NCBI GenBank assembly: GCA_036429605.1
Contig: CM071591.1
Coordinates: 3,534,001-3,598,000, forward strand
From: Cladobotryum mycophilum
Taxonomy: Eukaryota > Ascomycota > Sordariomycetes > Hypocreales > Hypocreaceae
Length of the DNA: 64,000 bases
Reading direction: 5' to 3'
Shown in pieces: positions 44,904-56,195 of this stretch (positions are counted from its first letter, which is position 1; the number at the start of each line of letters is the position of its first letter). The notes beneath the pieces were generated by a model. The model ran no database searches, was not told the DNA's origin, and was given only the letters and a program-made list of their open reading frames with translations. The translations under genes were made by a program, and so were the position numbers.

Positions 44904-46544
44904 AACAAAGTCCATCCTTTTTCTTCTTCTTTCCTTTCCCAACGATTTGTAGTCCGTATTGGTAAAGTTCCGTTCTTGGCACCGGCATTGCCTCCCCCCA
45001 TATTGCCTACCGGATAGGGAAAGTGTATGCTTATTGGCTTCTGGGTTTTGTTCGTGATGATCCAGTTGCAAGTGCAAAGTTGCAAGACATCAATATCATG
45101 CCGTCTTACTTGTAGCAGCAGTAGTAGCCAGAAAAAACCAAAACACGAGATTCGCTTCGGTGCCAGGATGCCGTGCGGTTCATCGCTCCCACATGGTGCT
45201 GCTGGTCGGGTCTCTTTCTGACGTGCAGAACACACACACACCCGTTCGCAAAACTCTGTTTCCGTTCCTTGTCTCTCCTCTCCCACGTTTGCCCAGCTTC
45301 GTTGGACGGCGTGTAACCCATCCAAAATCCCCACACATACATCTTTCGCCCTCCTTATCCTTGTAAATCGGTCAGTCCAACATGGTTGCGCCCGCCGAGA
45401 ATGCGAGTCAAATTAGATCTATGCAAATCAAGAATAGCTTGTGTATCAGAGCCAACTTTAGTCAAGTCTGTCAGTGTGCCCGGCATAAACTCTGAGTTGC
45501 AGTGGGGTCCAAACTTTTGACGACAGCTTTTTTCTTTCTTTCTGACAGGTCGGCAAATTATTCCCCAAGCCTGGACACCCGGCAATATGATTACTATCTC
45601 GTAAAGTGCCATCCCCTCCTCATATGCACAAATGTCGGCGCCTGTCTGTTTTAGCCGAAGGGAAACCTGGAGATTTGGTTTGTGCTCGTGATACGACCCT
45701 TGCTGTTGCTGCTGCTGCTCCAAGTAGTATGTGTGTGAGCCGGGTCCCCAATTTTCTTTTTTCTTCCCTCCCCCGCTTCTCTTGTAGAGTAGTAGAAGCC
45801 TGTTGTAGTTTTTACTTTGGCTCCCATGGCGTATTTGGAGTAAATACCGTTTATTCCGAATGTATAGAGTACCACTTTACCTTGGTATACCAACGGGGAG
45901 ATCGCGGATCGGCCGAGACGAGACGAGACAAAGCTTGGACGCCTCGACTCAACCAACAGGCGACTGAAATCATCAAAGATTTTTCCATCTGGAAAGATTC
46001 TCCTTTCTCCCCGTGCCCGCCGAAAACCGAACAACATCTCCTGCCCATTCGCGTTTTTCATCACGCATGTACTTCAACCCCCATTCGGTAACATCGTGGG
46101 GGCACTGGCCCAAGTGGCAAGGCCCGGTGGCCGAGCCCGTCATGCTAGCTGACTAGGTCGTAGCACCATAGAAGCGGCTTCTTTGCGACAGATTATCCAG
46201 TCCTGATTCGACATCACGAGCCACACATCGAGGCCGCCTTTGGATCCGCGTATACACTGGCTGATAGGCATCATACGTATCACTAGTGATGTTCCTCCCT
46301 CACCCTCCTCCCCCTCCCCATTGTTTCAATCTGCAGCGGATCCTCCACTGAACTTAGGCTTGGGGCGGTTACAGGCCGCCCCCGCCGCCCTGCGGCCAAC
46401 GTCTCGCTGCTCCCGAGATGACGGGTTTCCCCCTTTCCCATCACTCCGCGGTCTAGTGTTTAATCAAGCTGATGGTAAAAGCAAGGAGGGTGTATTATGT
46501 ATTTATCCTACTCCGCAGAGACACACACAGAGAGAGAGGCAGAA

Positions 46545-46566
46545 AGAGAGAGAGAGAGAGAGAGAG
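46545..46566 (+). repeat. (AG)n microsatellite
   Basis: About eleven AG units, preceded by a shorter ACAC/AGAG mixture. Confidence 0.85.
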
Positions 46567-48690
46567 ACCGAAGACCCATCTGACATGCAAAACTTGTGAT
46601 CTGCACCCTCGTGGGACGCACCGCGGGGGCCATGGCGCAACTCGAGAGAGAGAGACCCGTGGTCAATGCCAGCGTGGCAGCGATGTTTTGTGCTTTTCGA
46701 GCAGACCCTGCAACTAGAAGAAACCCGTCTTCAGTAATGCAGCATGATGGAGCTTCAGCGGAGTTGGGGGACTCGATGTAGAAGGAGGCGGTGAGCCACA
46801 AATTCTTGTTGGCCTTCTTTGTATGGGAAGATTTTCTGCTTGTTACAATGCTCGTGACCATGTCGTCCGCACAATCTATGCGAGTGTGAGCCAATATGGT
46901 CGACTTGCCGTCACTCTTGGGCTTGGCTCATCAGTGAGTGTGTGTCCCTTGGTTCTAATTAGTGGGACCCCATCCATCGTTGCAGACCACACACCCCCTC
47001 CCTCCTTCCCCTAACTTGGTCTTTGACCAGATGATTTTCGGGCGCCAGTGCCATGTAGGAGTCTGTTCGCTCTCGTTGGTACACATGTATGTCTCTCTCT
47101 TCGGCAACCGGTTTTCGACTTCTGGGCTTCGCCATGAGAGAGCACTGGTCGGCCGGTCCCTTTCCTGTCTCTCTCCAACAAGGTACCATGGGCCTTTTAG
47201 TCAAGTTTCTCATTGCTCTCACGCTAGCTAGCAAAATTCCCGACGCATTGTTCAAAAAGAAAGCATCCTAAGTTGTGCCCTGTAATACGCCGGCTTCCAG
47301 TTAAACAAGTCATTGTACGCTGGGCGACTGAGACCTGGTTCCGTATCCTCGGTACAGATAGTGGTGTCTGTTTAGGAAGAGCACGCTGTTCCTCAGAGAC
47401 GGCCGTATCGTTTTGACTTGTTTTTTTCGTGCAACGCTAGATCGCACACAATCAATCAAATGTTGATTGCAAACAAGGCCCAAATGCAAATGCAGCGAGA
47501 ACCGATTTCTGCCCTGCTGTGCCACCAGGATTAATCGCCACGGCATCAGGGTTCGCGGCCAAGCATGCTCCTGTGTCCAACGACCATTCGCTTACTTGAC
47601 CTGCAAACATTCCTGGAAATGGTCATGATAATCGAGATCCTACAGAACTCTCGCCCAGTGTATGCTTCTTCCGTGCCCAACACCAAGTTGTATTAATGGA
47701 CAGAGATAGGCGAAAAAAACAAGTCATCGCAGCAATGCCGCATCACTGCCGTTCATTGCGGTCCCCTCTCCTCCCCTCTTCTTCCCTCCCCTCCCAATCG
47801 GTTGTCGCTTCGTCCACCACTTCTTCACACACAGAATCACAGGTATATGCAGCAGGCACTCGAGTTTCAAACCCATGTTTAGTAGCGGGTTGTAGAATAG
47901 CGATCCGGTGGTCTGTTACGACTGTTTCCGGGCTAGACAGGCATGTTTTTTAGGCATTACTTGCATAGCTCTCAGCCATATCTGCTCATTGGGGACGTGT
48001 TACAGCCGCAATGCTTGGGCAGCGACGGCGGCGGTTTAGTTGCAACTGGCGCCATCAATCGGGGTTGAACGGACGGACGACATCGCAGCCAGCGGCTTGG
48101 GCCGTGATGTATGCAGTTTCAGTATCCCAAGCCCCCAGCGGATCCTTCGTGCGTCATTGCGTATATAGGCTAGCTTGACCTCGCCGCCTCTGTGGCATAC
48201 CCCTGACCTTGACGTGGGCTCCGCGTTGAGGTAGCACACAGGTAACCGCCCAATACTTTGGATTATACTCTCTCTCACACACACACAAAAGACCAACAAC
48301 CTTGATGGGAGGGAAGAGGCCTGTAACTGGCCAATGCAAACAGGTCTCGGAATCTAGCTCCACTGCATCCGACGAAGAAACACACCCCATTTTCCTCTTG
48401 ATGGCCAGTCAGGCCCAACAGCCGCATGCCTAGGCCTCTTTTTGGCCCTGATACGACACTATAGAGCTTTTTCCGGTGCAAGAGGGGCTCGTGTGTATGG
48501 ACTGGGGGGCCACGCATTTGGGTACCACATGACTTCTCGAGCCTGAATAGCGTCCCGTCCAAAACACAGCATCGAGGAGTAGCATCCCGTTCGTTTTATA
48601 CCACCATCTCAGCACCGTCCTCATCATCGTGATACTCCTTGAGAGACCAAGTTTGTTTGTCTATTTGCTTGTTTCAAAGTCGACGTCAAC

Positions 48691-50456
48691 ATGGAGTAAG
48701 GGACACCCTGCATTCTCGGACGAGTGGAAGTTATCGCTGACCAGCCTCCCCCCCTCCTCCCCCTAGAGATGAGACTGTCCCCCTCGACGAGAAATTTACA
48801 GAGACAGTCGACTACCATGGCCGAGTTTTCCAGCAGTATGCCTTGACAAACGGAACATACTTTGCACCGATCGATGAAGTATGCCATGGCCCTGCTAAGC
48901 ACATGCTTTCCGGATGATCCCTAATATTGTGCCATAGGAAGAAATAGCGCGTTTGGGAGAAATGCACTCGGTGTTTCGCATGGTGTTCGACAACAAATTG
49001 ATATTTCCTCCTGTTGCCGAGCCAAGGAGGATTCTCGAATGCGGCTACGGCGCGGCCGACTGGGCTGTCGATGTTGCTCTCGAATATCCCGACACAGACG
49101 TGCGTTTCTCATCTCATCTCCTTGATTTTCAACTCTCCTCAGCGTCGGTCTGCAATAAAGTCTGCAACAAGCAGTACGGGCATCCGCAAAAATCAAAGAC
49201 ACTCCAGAAATTTCCTTGATCCTGCCCTCTGCTAAGCGGAGCTTGATATGGGATACCAGCAGTGCTCTTGTGTCGCGTCCCTGCCCAAAAGTTCTTTAAA
49301 AGGAGTCGACGACACTATTACACCTCCTTTGAAATGTTGTTCGTGATTTGGATGTGGCCAAAACCGCTTGCAGAATTTGTTATTGTGACTCGACTAACAA
49401 GATTGCATTCAGGTCTTAGGAATAGACATCAGTTCGCACATGATCCCAGAGGACGAACCTCCAGAGAACCTTGAACTTCAAGTTGACGATCTTAATGGCC
49501 CGTGAGTAGTTAAAGACCACTTGGATATTTCTCCGATGACTGAAGATGTAACGGCATATCAGCTTCACGTTCCCGACCAACCATTTCGACATCGTGCACA
49601 GTCAGATGATGGCTGGCGGAATCAATGCGAGCCGATGGCGAAGCTATATGCGAGATATATACCGCGTTCTCAAACCAGGAGGCTGGTGCCAAATGGTTGA
49701 GATCTACTTCAATGCCCAATCTTATAATGGGACACTATCCAGAGGTAAGTCCTTGAGTGTTTGGCATCGTGAGGGGACTACCCGCTGAAATGAATAGACC
49801 ATGCCCTTTCAAGGTGGTCGAGCGGCTATCTCGAGGCGATGCATCCTCAAAAGGACCCGAGGGCGGCATTGCGTATGAAAGAGTGGATGGATAGCGCAGG
49901 TTTCACCGAAGTCGAATCGAGGCTATTGACCTTGCCCATGTGTGGATGGTCAAACGGTATAGTGTGATGGTCCCCGTCGCTATGAAGGATAGTGTCTGAT
50001 GGCATTGAATATTGATGCAGACCAACGAGATCGAGATATCGGTGCCGCCAACCTCGACAACGTGAGCCAGTTGCTGTACTCGTTGGGATTATACCCATTT
50101 ACGCACTTCCAGCAGTAAGTCAGGTCGCCTCGAACGATATTATGAGGCTAGTTGGTTAATGAGATCTTTAATATGATTTTAGGATGTCGTTGGACGACTT
50201 CCAGCTTCTGGTTGCGCAGGCAAGGAATGAAGCAAGCGACCCAGCGTTCAAGGTAAGATGACCACAATCGGAGGGTTACATTGCCTAAACGGGAGCTCGC
50301 TGACACCGGTCTTGATGGTATGACTCTAGGCATATTTCCCTTTGTAAGTTTTGATGTTTGACCGGCCAAATGATGATGTTTTTGCATGTGATGGCTCACG
50401 CTTATTCGCATAGATATGTCTTTATCGGACGTAAGCCCACAAGATCCGTTCGTTGA
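48691..50456 (+). CDS. SAM-dependent methyltransferase, ten exons, 309 aa
   Basis: Proposed exons: 48691-48695, 48767-48878, 48938-49099, 49413-49501, 49563-49744, 49798-49956, 50021-50114, 50183-50252, 50330-50343 and 50414-50456. They join in frame to 309 aa, and every junction uses GT...AG. The fold is class I methyltransferase. A substrate-side lead (VDYHGRVFQQYALTNGTYF) precedes SAM motif I, RRILECGYGAADWA (residues ~70-83), then VLGIDIS (~94-100). The motif II region is FDIVHSQMMAGGI and motif III is RVLKPGGWCQMVE. The end PLYVFIGRKP is typical of fungal LaeA/TAM-type methyltransferases. The substrate is unknown. The 5-nt first exon and 14-nt ninth exon are unusual but are the simplest way to keep frame and homology. 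Expression evidence would settle the ends. Confidence 0.8.
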
Positions 50457-51436
50457 GCAATGCAAGAGGGGACGCGTCCGTCGGCTTGGGCCATCTGTTA
50501 TGTTCAGATACGAGTGACTCATCATTGCATCACATGGCTGGTTGCGTTTTTGATAGTCGTATCCCGAATCCAGACAGAAGGTCGAAGCGTGGTGGTTGGG
50601 TTTTGTGGTGTCAGGTTCACCTGAGCTAGGCTAGGGCCCTATCAGTCCAAGCCGGTTTCAGGGTACCCTTGTTTTTGATGGATTTTGCAGGCGGATGAGA
50701 GACATGAGGTGAGGGGAGTTGTCAAAGAAAGGGGAGGGGGAGAGGGAGAGGGAGAGGGAGAGGACGGTAGTTGAAACAAGGTTTTGCGGCGGATTCGGCT
50801 CGGGTGGCGTTTTGACGACCAGCAAGCAAGCAGCCCAAGTTCCTGGCTTAGCCAGAAGCGGGAACTGCATGACAAACACGCCGGGGATAGGCTGGGTCAT
50901 GGAGGGACGGGGAAGGGGGGAAGAGGGGGAGCGATGCCTTTTATGTGGTTGGGTGCACTTTTATGTTTCATGGAGGAGGATGAATTGGCAGTTGTTGTTC
51001 TTCGGAGGGTGGCTGGCCTGGAAGAAGGTGGATGTTGTCCTGACGAATTGCAATTTGGCATCCATCCATGGGAGAGTGGCAGGTGGCAGGTGGCAGGTGG
51101 TTGCAGTAGCAGACGCAGTAGCTGCTGCTCGTTGCTGCATCCATCTGCTGTTGCCATTCCATGTTTTTTTTGCTAGGTACTACTACTATTGGGGCAGGTG
51201 GTAGGTATCGATACCAATCCATGGATGGATCTTACTTGCCTGATTGCACATGTACTCCTCCATTGCAGGACGCGCACTTTGGGTCCCCGATGCTTTTTTT
51301 ACCATTTTCTTTAGGTCTTGGGGGTGGGAAAGGGGGGTGAAGCCATTATATGGGGGTTTCCTCATTGATATAGGTAGGGCGCGCGTTGGTGTGATGCGAC
51401 CCTTTTCAGGGGAGGGTATGTGATGATGGAGGAAAG

Positions 51437-51467
51437 GAGGGAGGGAGGGAGGGAGGGAGGGAGGGAG
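51437..51467 (+). repeat. GGGA tetranucleotide repeat
   Basis: About seven tandem GGGA units. Confidence 0.88.
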
Positions 51468-51575
51468 TGGGTGGGCGAGAGAAGCAGCAGCAGCGACAGC
51501 GATGGCAGCAGACGAGAAAAGAGAGGTCGACGGGCAGGGCATGGTGGAACTGGACTGGACTGGGCTGGGCAGAAC

Positions 51576-51605
51576 AGGATAGGATAGGATAGGATAGGAT
51601 AGGAT
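51576..51605 (+). repeat. AGGAT pentanucleotide repeat, six copies
   Basis: Six perfect tandem AGGAT units, preceded by a degenerate TGGAC/TGGGC stretch. Confidence 0.9.
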
Positions 51606-52110
51606 AGGGATGAGGAGCAAGGCTGCTGCTGCTGTTGCTGCTGTTGCTAGTCAAGGAACTACAATTTTTTGCCGATCTTACGTTCAAATGGGATTGTGTG
51701 TGAGTACAAAAATATTGCTATGACCCCATTCGCTCTCGCTACCGACTGGATGGTTCGCGGGAAATCACCACACACTTCCAAACACACATCCATACCCAGC
51801 TGGAATCAAAAACCCAGCCCAGCCCAGGTCTAGCCAGAGAGCGAGCCAGCCAAGCCAAGAAGTCGCGGCTGATGAGCACTCAAACGCACCTTTGGCAGCC
51901 GCTACTTGTTAGTTGCCAACACGGAAAGACGCAAGGTAACAAATTCCGCGTCGCTTTTAACATGGGACAAACTCCACTTCTCTCGGCCGGCAAAGCCCGT
52001 TGGATTGGGCCCCAAGACAGAACTGGAGCTCCAGCTGGGAGAATGTTTCGTAGCAATACATGTGTGCCCAAGACATTGTATGCAGGTCTCTATTGGGAAG
52101 CCTTTTTTTT

Positions 52111-52140
52111 TTTCTTTCTTTCTTTCTTTCTTTCTTTCTT
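52111..52140 (+). repeat. TTTC tetranucleotide repeat
   Basis: About seven TTTC units following a T11 run, decaying into TTAC-containing units to about 52155. Confidence 0.88.
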
Positions 52141-53311
52141 ACTTTCTTACTTACCTCTTTTTGGCCCCAGTATAATACTACAAGCACAAGCTTACCTTGT
52201 TTATTGTACCTAATAAAATACCTGCCTACCTGTACTTGCCTGTCTATTTCACAACATCATCAGTCATGGCATGTTGGCACAGGTATGTTGGTGGGAATAA
52301 AAAGAAGCAGCAATTGGCTGGACAAGCAGCTTCATCCCTCTCGTCAGCGGAGATGCTGATGACTGCATACACACTAATCGTCCATAGTATTTAGACTTGC
52401 TGGGCTTGGTCTCCCAAATCTCCTCCCGGCTTGCGGGCGGTGCCTTTTCGGCAACCTAACCCTACAGGTGACAAGGCCAGGTCCGTCGAATGGATGGATG
52501 CCTGACCTGACCTGATTCAAGATTGTCTTGATTCATTAAAGATGGCGACTTTTTCGTGTCTCCATCGCTAATCGGTTTCCGTCTCGACAGATCATCAAAG
52601 CATCCATTGGAGACCATCCATCCATGGCTAAACTGCCCTAGTGTGCTCCCATTAGGTGGTAACGGGCCCTGTAATTCCTCTGAGACCCCTGGAATCGGAA
52701 GCGAGTCCCGGACGGACATCCTTGCTGATGCATGAACCTTTGAGCGCCCTACGGATCAGGTGATATCGCTTCGCCGTTTGTGTAGACTTATTAGAGAGTA
52801 GAGTGTATGTACTGGTTTGTATGTGGCTTACTAGCATCAAGCTGAAGAGAGAGTCTGAGAGGAAGCTACCCCAACTAATAGAAGTAGCCCGCCCTATCGC
52901 GTTCTCCTTTTTTGTCCTCTGATATAGGTAGGCATCTAACAAGAGGCTCGATGTAGTACTCGACTTGTACTCCAATGTAAAAGCGTAATTCCCCATCATT
53001 GTAATCATTCTACCTGCAGCTTATTTTGTGCGGCATTGCGCTTGCAAAAGGACCAGGAGTCGTCACTCGAAACTTGCTTGACATGCATGGTCTCCACCGT
53101 ACCCAATAGTGGAGCAATTAAACAAATTGATCGTCAACCCCATCAAGACCATACATCCTACCCTGCAATACTCGGCTCCGAATTTCTCTCCCCCTTCTTT
53201 TTTTTCCCTTTCTCTTCTTCCTCCGCTTGGTCGATTTTCACAAATCCGTCGCTCACTCACATTCCGAATCGCCCCCTTTCGCAAATCCGTCCATTCCTCT
53301 TGACCGATCCA

Positions 53312-53923
53312 ATGGCAGCTTCCAAGCCCACAATGCGCCATCTAACCACCCTACGCGTGTCTCGGCAAACCTCTTTCCCACCGCTCATCCGAAGCCGCTG
53401 CATCTCCGCCGTCCCGACCTACCGATTCTACTCAACATCAGACGATGCCCCGCCGCCGCTGTTGCAGAAGCTCAAGGGTGACCTGAAGACGGCCATGCGG
53501 GCCAAGGATGCGCCGCGGCTATCCGTTCTGCGGGCCATCATGTCGGCAAACCTCAATGCGTCAAAGACTTCGTCTCCCATCCGTACCGACGTCCAGCTCG
53601 TTGCCTTGATACGAAAGCTCCAAAAGAGCTCCCAGGATGCCGTCGCGGATGCCCAAGCTGCGAGTAGAGAGGATCTGGTCGATAAGGAGAACCAACAGCT
53701 TCAGATATTAGAAGAATACGTTGCTGGCAGTGGTATTCAGACGCTGGGGGAGGCCGAGCTCAGGGTCCTTATACAAAATGCCATTGAAGCTTCCAAGAGT
53801 GCGGGCACGGCGGGGAAGTCTCTGCTGGGCGATGTTATGAAGCGGATATCTGGATCCCTCGAGGGCAAAGACGTTGACAGGAAGTCCATCGCGAACCTCG
53901 TCAAGGAGTTGACAAGCCAGTGA
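53312..53923 (+). CDS. AIM41: Aim41, mitochondrial YqeY-family protein, 203 aa
   Basis: Single exon of 203 aa. Residues 1-45 are rich in Arg, Ser and Thr with no acidic residue until DDAPPP (near 45), as expected of a mitochondrial presequence. The YqeY/GatB-tail domain follows: LLQKLKGDLKTAMRAKD, then RLSVLRAIMSANLNA, then LIRKLQKSSQDA and LGEAELRVLIQNAI, ending in SIANLVKELTSQ. YqeY domains resemble the tail of the amidotransferase subunit GatB. Yeast AIM41 is named for altered mitochondrial inheritance and its biochemical role is not settled. The start is an ATG after an in-frame open leader that lacks other convincing starts. Length is standard for the family. Confidence 0.92.
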   Translation: MAASKPTMRHLTTLRVSRQTSFPPLIRSRCISAVPTYRFYSTSDDAPPPLLQKLKGDLKTAMRAKDAPRLSVLRAIMSANLNASKTSSPIRTDVQLVALIRKLQKSSQDAVADAQAASREDLVDKENQQLQILEEYVAGSGIQTLGEAELRVLIQNAIEASKSAGTAGKSLLGDVMKRISGSLEGKDVDRKSIANLVKELTSQ

Positions 53924-54598
53924 AAAGGGGGGGGGGTTAAGCAAAATAACAATTGTATAACAGGGCGAAACGACGCCCACCATGTATCAACTGCCTTCTT
54001 TTACTATTATACCACGCTACTCATGACGATTATGATAATTCATGATTGCTTCCATGAAAGAAGAGATCCATATATCCTCCTATTAAAATTTCGCTGAATA
54101 ATACCCACAATCCTGTGAGGGGATTCATCATTGGCGCCACAGAACACTCTGTTGTAACATCGAGTCACACTACCAAGGTAACCAAGCAAAGGGCTGGAAA
54201 GTAAACATCAGAATACTAAATATGGTAAACGAATTTGCATCTATGGCAGCTCTTGATTCCTCTTGTTTCTGTTTATTTCTCTTATACACTTTATTCTCTT
54301 TTGGTTTCTAAATCTCTTATTGCTAGTGGTATCGATTACCCTGCTATAGGCTCCGATCCGGAGTTCCCCCCGCGCGCCTACTTCGCAACAGCACCCCTCC
54401 ACTGCGCTTTCCTATCGTCGGTTTTTAGGTGAGAAGCAACAACGCCCTTGATGACTCATACAAAGACCTGTGACTGTTGGCTTGAGATTGTGTTTCTCCT
54501 TCATTCATGCATACCTACCTAATCGTCTATCTCTCAGTCTATTGAATTAGTGTCTCAACCTTGAATTGCACCTTGCCATCTCGACGCACCGCTACGAC
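53924..54598. other. Intergenic, no gene seen
   Basis: 3' flank of AIM41, with a G10 run beginning near 53928, and the upstream region of the RidA-like gene. A 65-codon frame at 54235-54432 starts at a non-ATG codon. Confidence 0.6.
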
Positions 54599-55053
54599 AT
54601 GCCTCGTCAAAACATTACATCTGGGTCCGCCTTCGAAGCACAGATAGGGTATTCTCGGGCCGTTATTGTCGATGACTGGGTCATTGTCTCGGGTACTACG
54701 GGGTGAGCCTCACTTTGCGGAATGACTGGCTCAAGTTATAACCATTATCGGATCATAGCTATGACTACAGCACTGGCGAAATCTCGCTCGATGTAGTTGA
54801 GCAAGCCGAGCAGGCGCTTGTTAACATTGAGAGGGCGCTTAAAGAAGCCGATTCTGAAATAGCCGACGTGGTCCGCGTGCGGTATATTCTACCAGATCGC
54901 AATGACTTCCCAAAGACTTGGCCGGTATTGCAAAAGTGGTTTGGGAACGTTCGACCGGCGGCGACGATGCTACAATCTGCACTGATGAAAGAGGAGATGA
55001 AGATTGAAATCGAAGTAACTGCTAAGAAGAGATGTGGAACGATTAAGAAATGA
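54599..55053 (+). CDS. RidA/YjgF-family protein lacking the deaminase arginine, 132 aa
   Basis: Two exons, 54599-54702 and 54759-55053 (56-nt intron), encode 132 aa. The family layout is clear: MPRQNITSGSAFEAQIGYSR, VIVSGTTGYDYSTG, DVVRVRYILPDRNDF, and the end RPAATMLQ...MKIEIEVTA. Classical RidA deaminates reactive enamine/imine intermediates and needs an arginine in the PARS-type motif. Here the corresponding segment reads RPAATM, so that arginine is absent and the protein belongs to a RidA-like subgroup whose activity is unknown. No targeting signal is visible, so it is probably cytosolic. The gene is convergent with the DUF395 transporter gene; their stop codons are 93 bp apart. Confidence 0.9.
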
Positions 55054-55146
55054 GTCAAGACGCCCGCGTACACAAAACCAGTCCACAACACGCCATCTCA
55101 GGTACAATGCGACTTTATATACATATACAACATTGTCATCATGGAT

Positions 55147-56195
55147 TCAGTGAACAAACGGCGCAGTGATTGCACCCATACCAAAGGCGCTCGCGATAGT
55201 GATGACGCTGGACACAGAAAGCAAAGACATTCCACTGACTCCATGTCCTGACGTGCAACCACCAGCCATGCGCGAGCCGATAGCCATCAAGACACCGCCT
55301 GTAGTTGCCAACAGTGGAGAGACTTCAAAGATAGGACCCGAAACTAGCGATGGAACGACTTGAAGCAAGCCCCAAGCTCCGGCCGATACCCCAACAGCAA
55401 ACATGAGGCTTTGGTATGACTGCGGCTGAGTGCTTCGCCCTGCCCCCTTGACAACCCACCAAAAATAGTTGCCAAACTCTTCATAAGATCCAGAAGTGCC
55501 CAGCATAGCCCTTCGCGTCACTAGGGAGAAGAGTTGGGAGAGACCAATTATGAGACCGCCAATAGCACCGAGGACCTTTGTGCCGGGGTATCTCGGGGTA
55601 TAGATCGTCGTGATGGCAACAATAGAGAGGCAGACGGCTTCGAATAACAATAGCACGGTTCCTCTCGAGACGCCGAGCTGTTCGTTTGCAGTAATTGTTA
55701 CAGGCTTTGCACCCGCCCTTTCCCTTGACTTTCTTACGAGAGTGGAGAGAAATCCAGTCCAGATAATGCCGCCGAGGATTGCGCCGTTCAATGCATGGAA
55801 TCCTGTTTGAACTCCGGCAGCGAGCTGCGCGTAGAGCGTTCCTGGACATGATCCCGAAAGCGCCATGCCTGTCCCGAGAAGCGCACCACCAATGATATTA
55901 CCGTCGTACCTGGCGAATAGACCTAATGGCGAGGAGCTTCTGGGGCTTAACTTGACATAACCAACTCGTTCCGCAATGGCATAGAAGATACTGCAGAGAA
56001 CTTAAGTTAGCAAGAGCGGATATGAACAGGGGCTCGCTGGATCTTGACTCACGCGCTGCTGGCTGTTGCTGCGAGAAAGGCTTGAAACATGTGCCAGTTC
56101 TCGAATTTCATTTGAGAAATGACAATGGAAGGCTGGTGAAAACCAGCAGACATCATCGCAGCCCCAAAGGCCGCGCCGGATAAAAAGGAGGCCAT
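55147..56195 (-). CDS. YeeE/YedE-type (DUF395) sulfur-compound transporter, 328 aa
   Basis: Two exons, 56195-56053 and 55990-55147 (62-nt intron), give a 328-aa polytopic membrane protein with about eight to nine hydrophobic helices. The family (sulphur transport, PF04143) includes bacterial YeeE/TsuA, which imports thiosulfate. The two diagnostic half-site motifs are present: GMALSGSCPGTLY with Cys96, and SRMAGGCTSGHGVSG with Cys293. These match the GxGCxxGHG-like conserved cysteine positions thought to guide the substrate. The N terminus begins directly with a helix (MASFLSGAAFGAAMMSAGFH). The family is mainly prokaryotic with scattered fungal members. Thiosulfate or a related compound is a reasonable but untested substrate, and the membrane is unknown. 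Confidence 0.88.

Larger units (their letters stand above)
42944..48690. other. 5.7-kb gene-free, microsatellite-rich region
   Basis: No frame here has ATG start, protein-like composition and splice support together. It holds repeats of GGAT (43867-43883), a CAGACG/CAGACT hexamer (about 44034-44059), a GGTCA/GGTCCAY/GGTTCAT array (44776-44903) and GA (46545-46566). Otherwise T-rich and pyrimidine-rich tracts. Confidence 0.55.
50457..53311. other. Intergenic, repeat-dense, no gene supported
   Basis: Holds GGGAGA hexamers (about 50733-50762), GGCAGGT units (51073-51102), GGGA tetramers (51437-51467), AGGAT pentamers (51576-51605), a TTTC array (52111-52140) and TGACC pentamers (52503-52512). 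A minus-strand ATG-type frame at 52652-53008 has no recognisable feature. Confidence 0.5.

Noticed and set aside
46508..46894. 128-codon minus frame with Ser-Leu repeats
   Set aside because: The repeat is the (AG)n microsatellite translated; no independent evidence.
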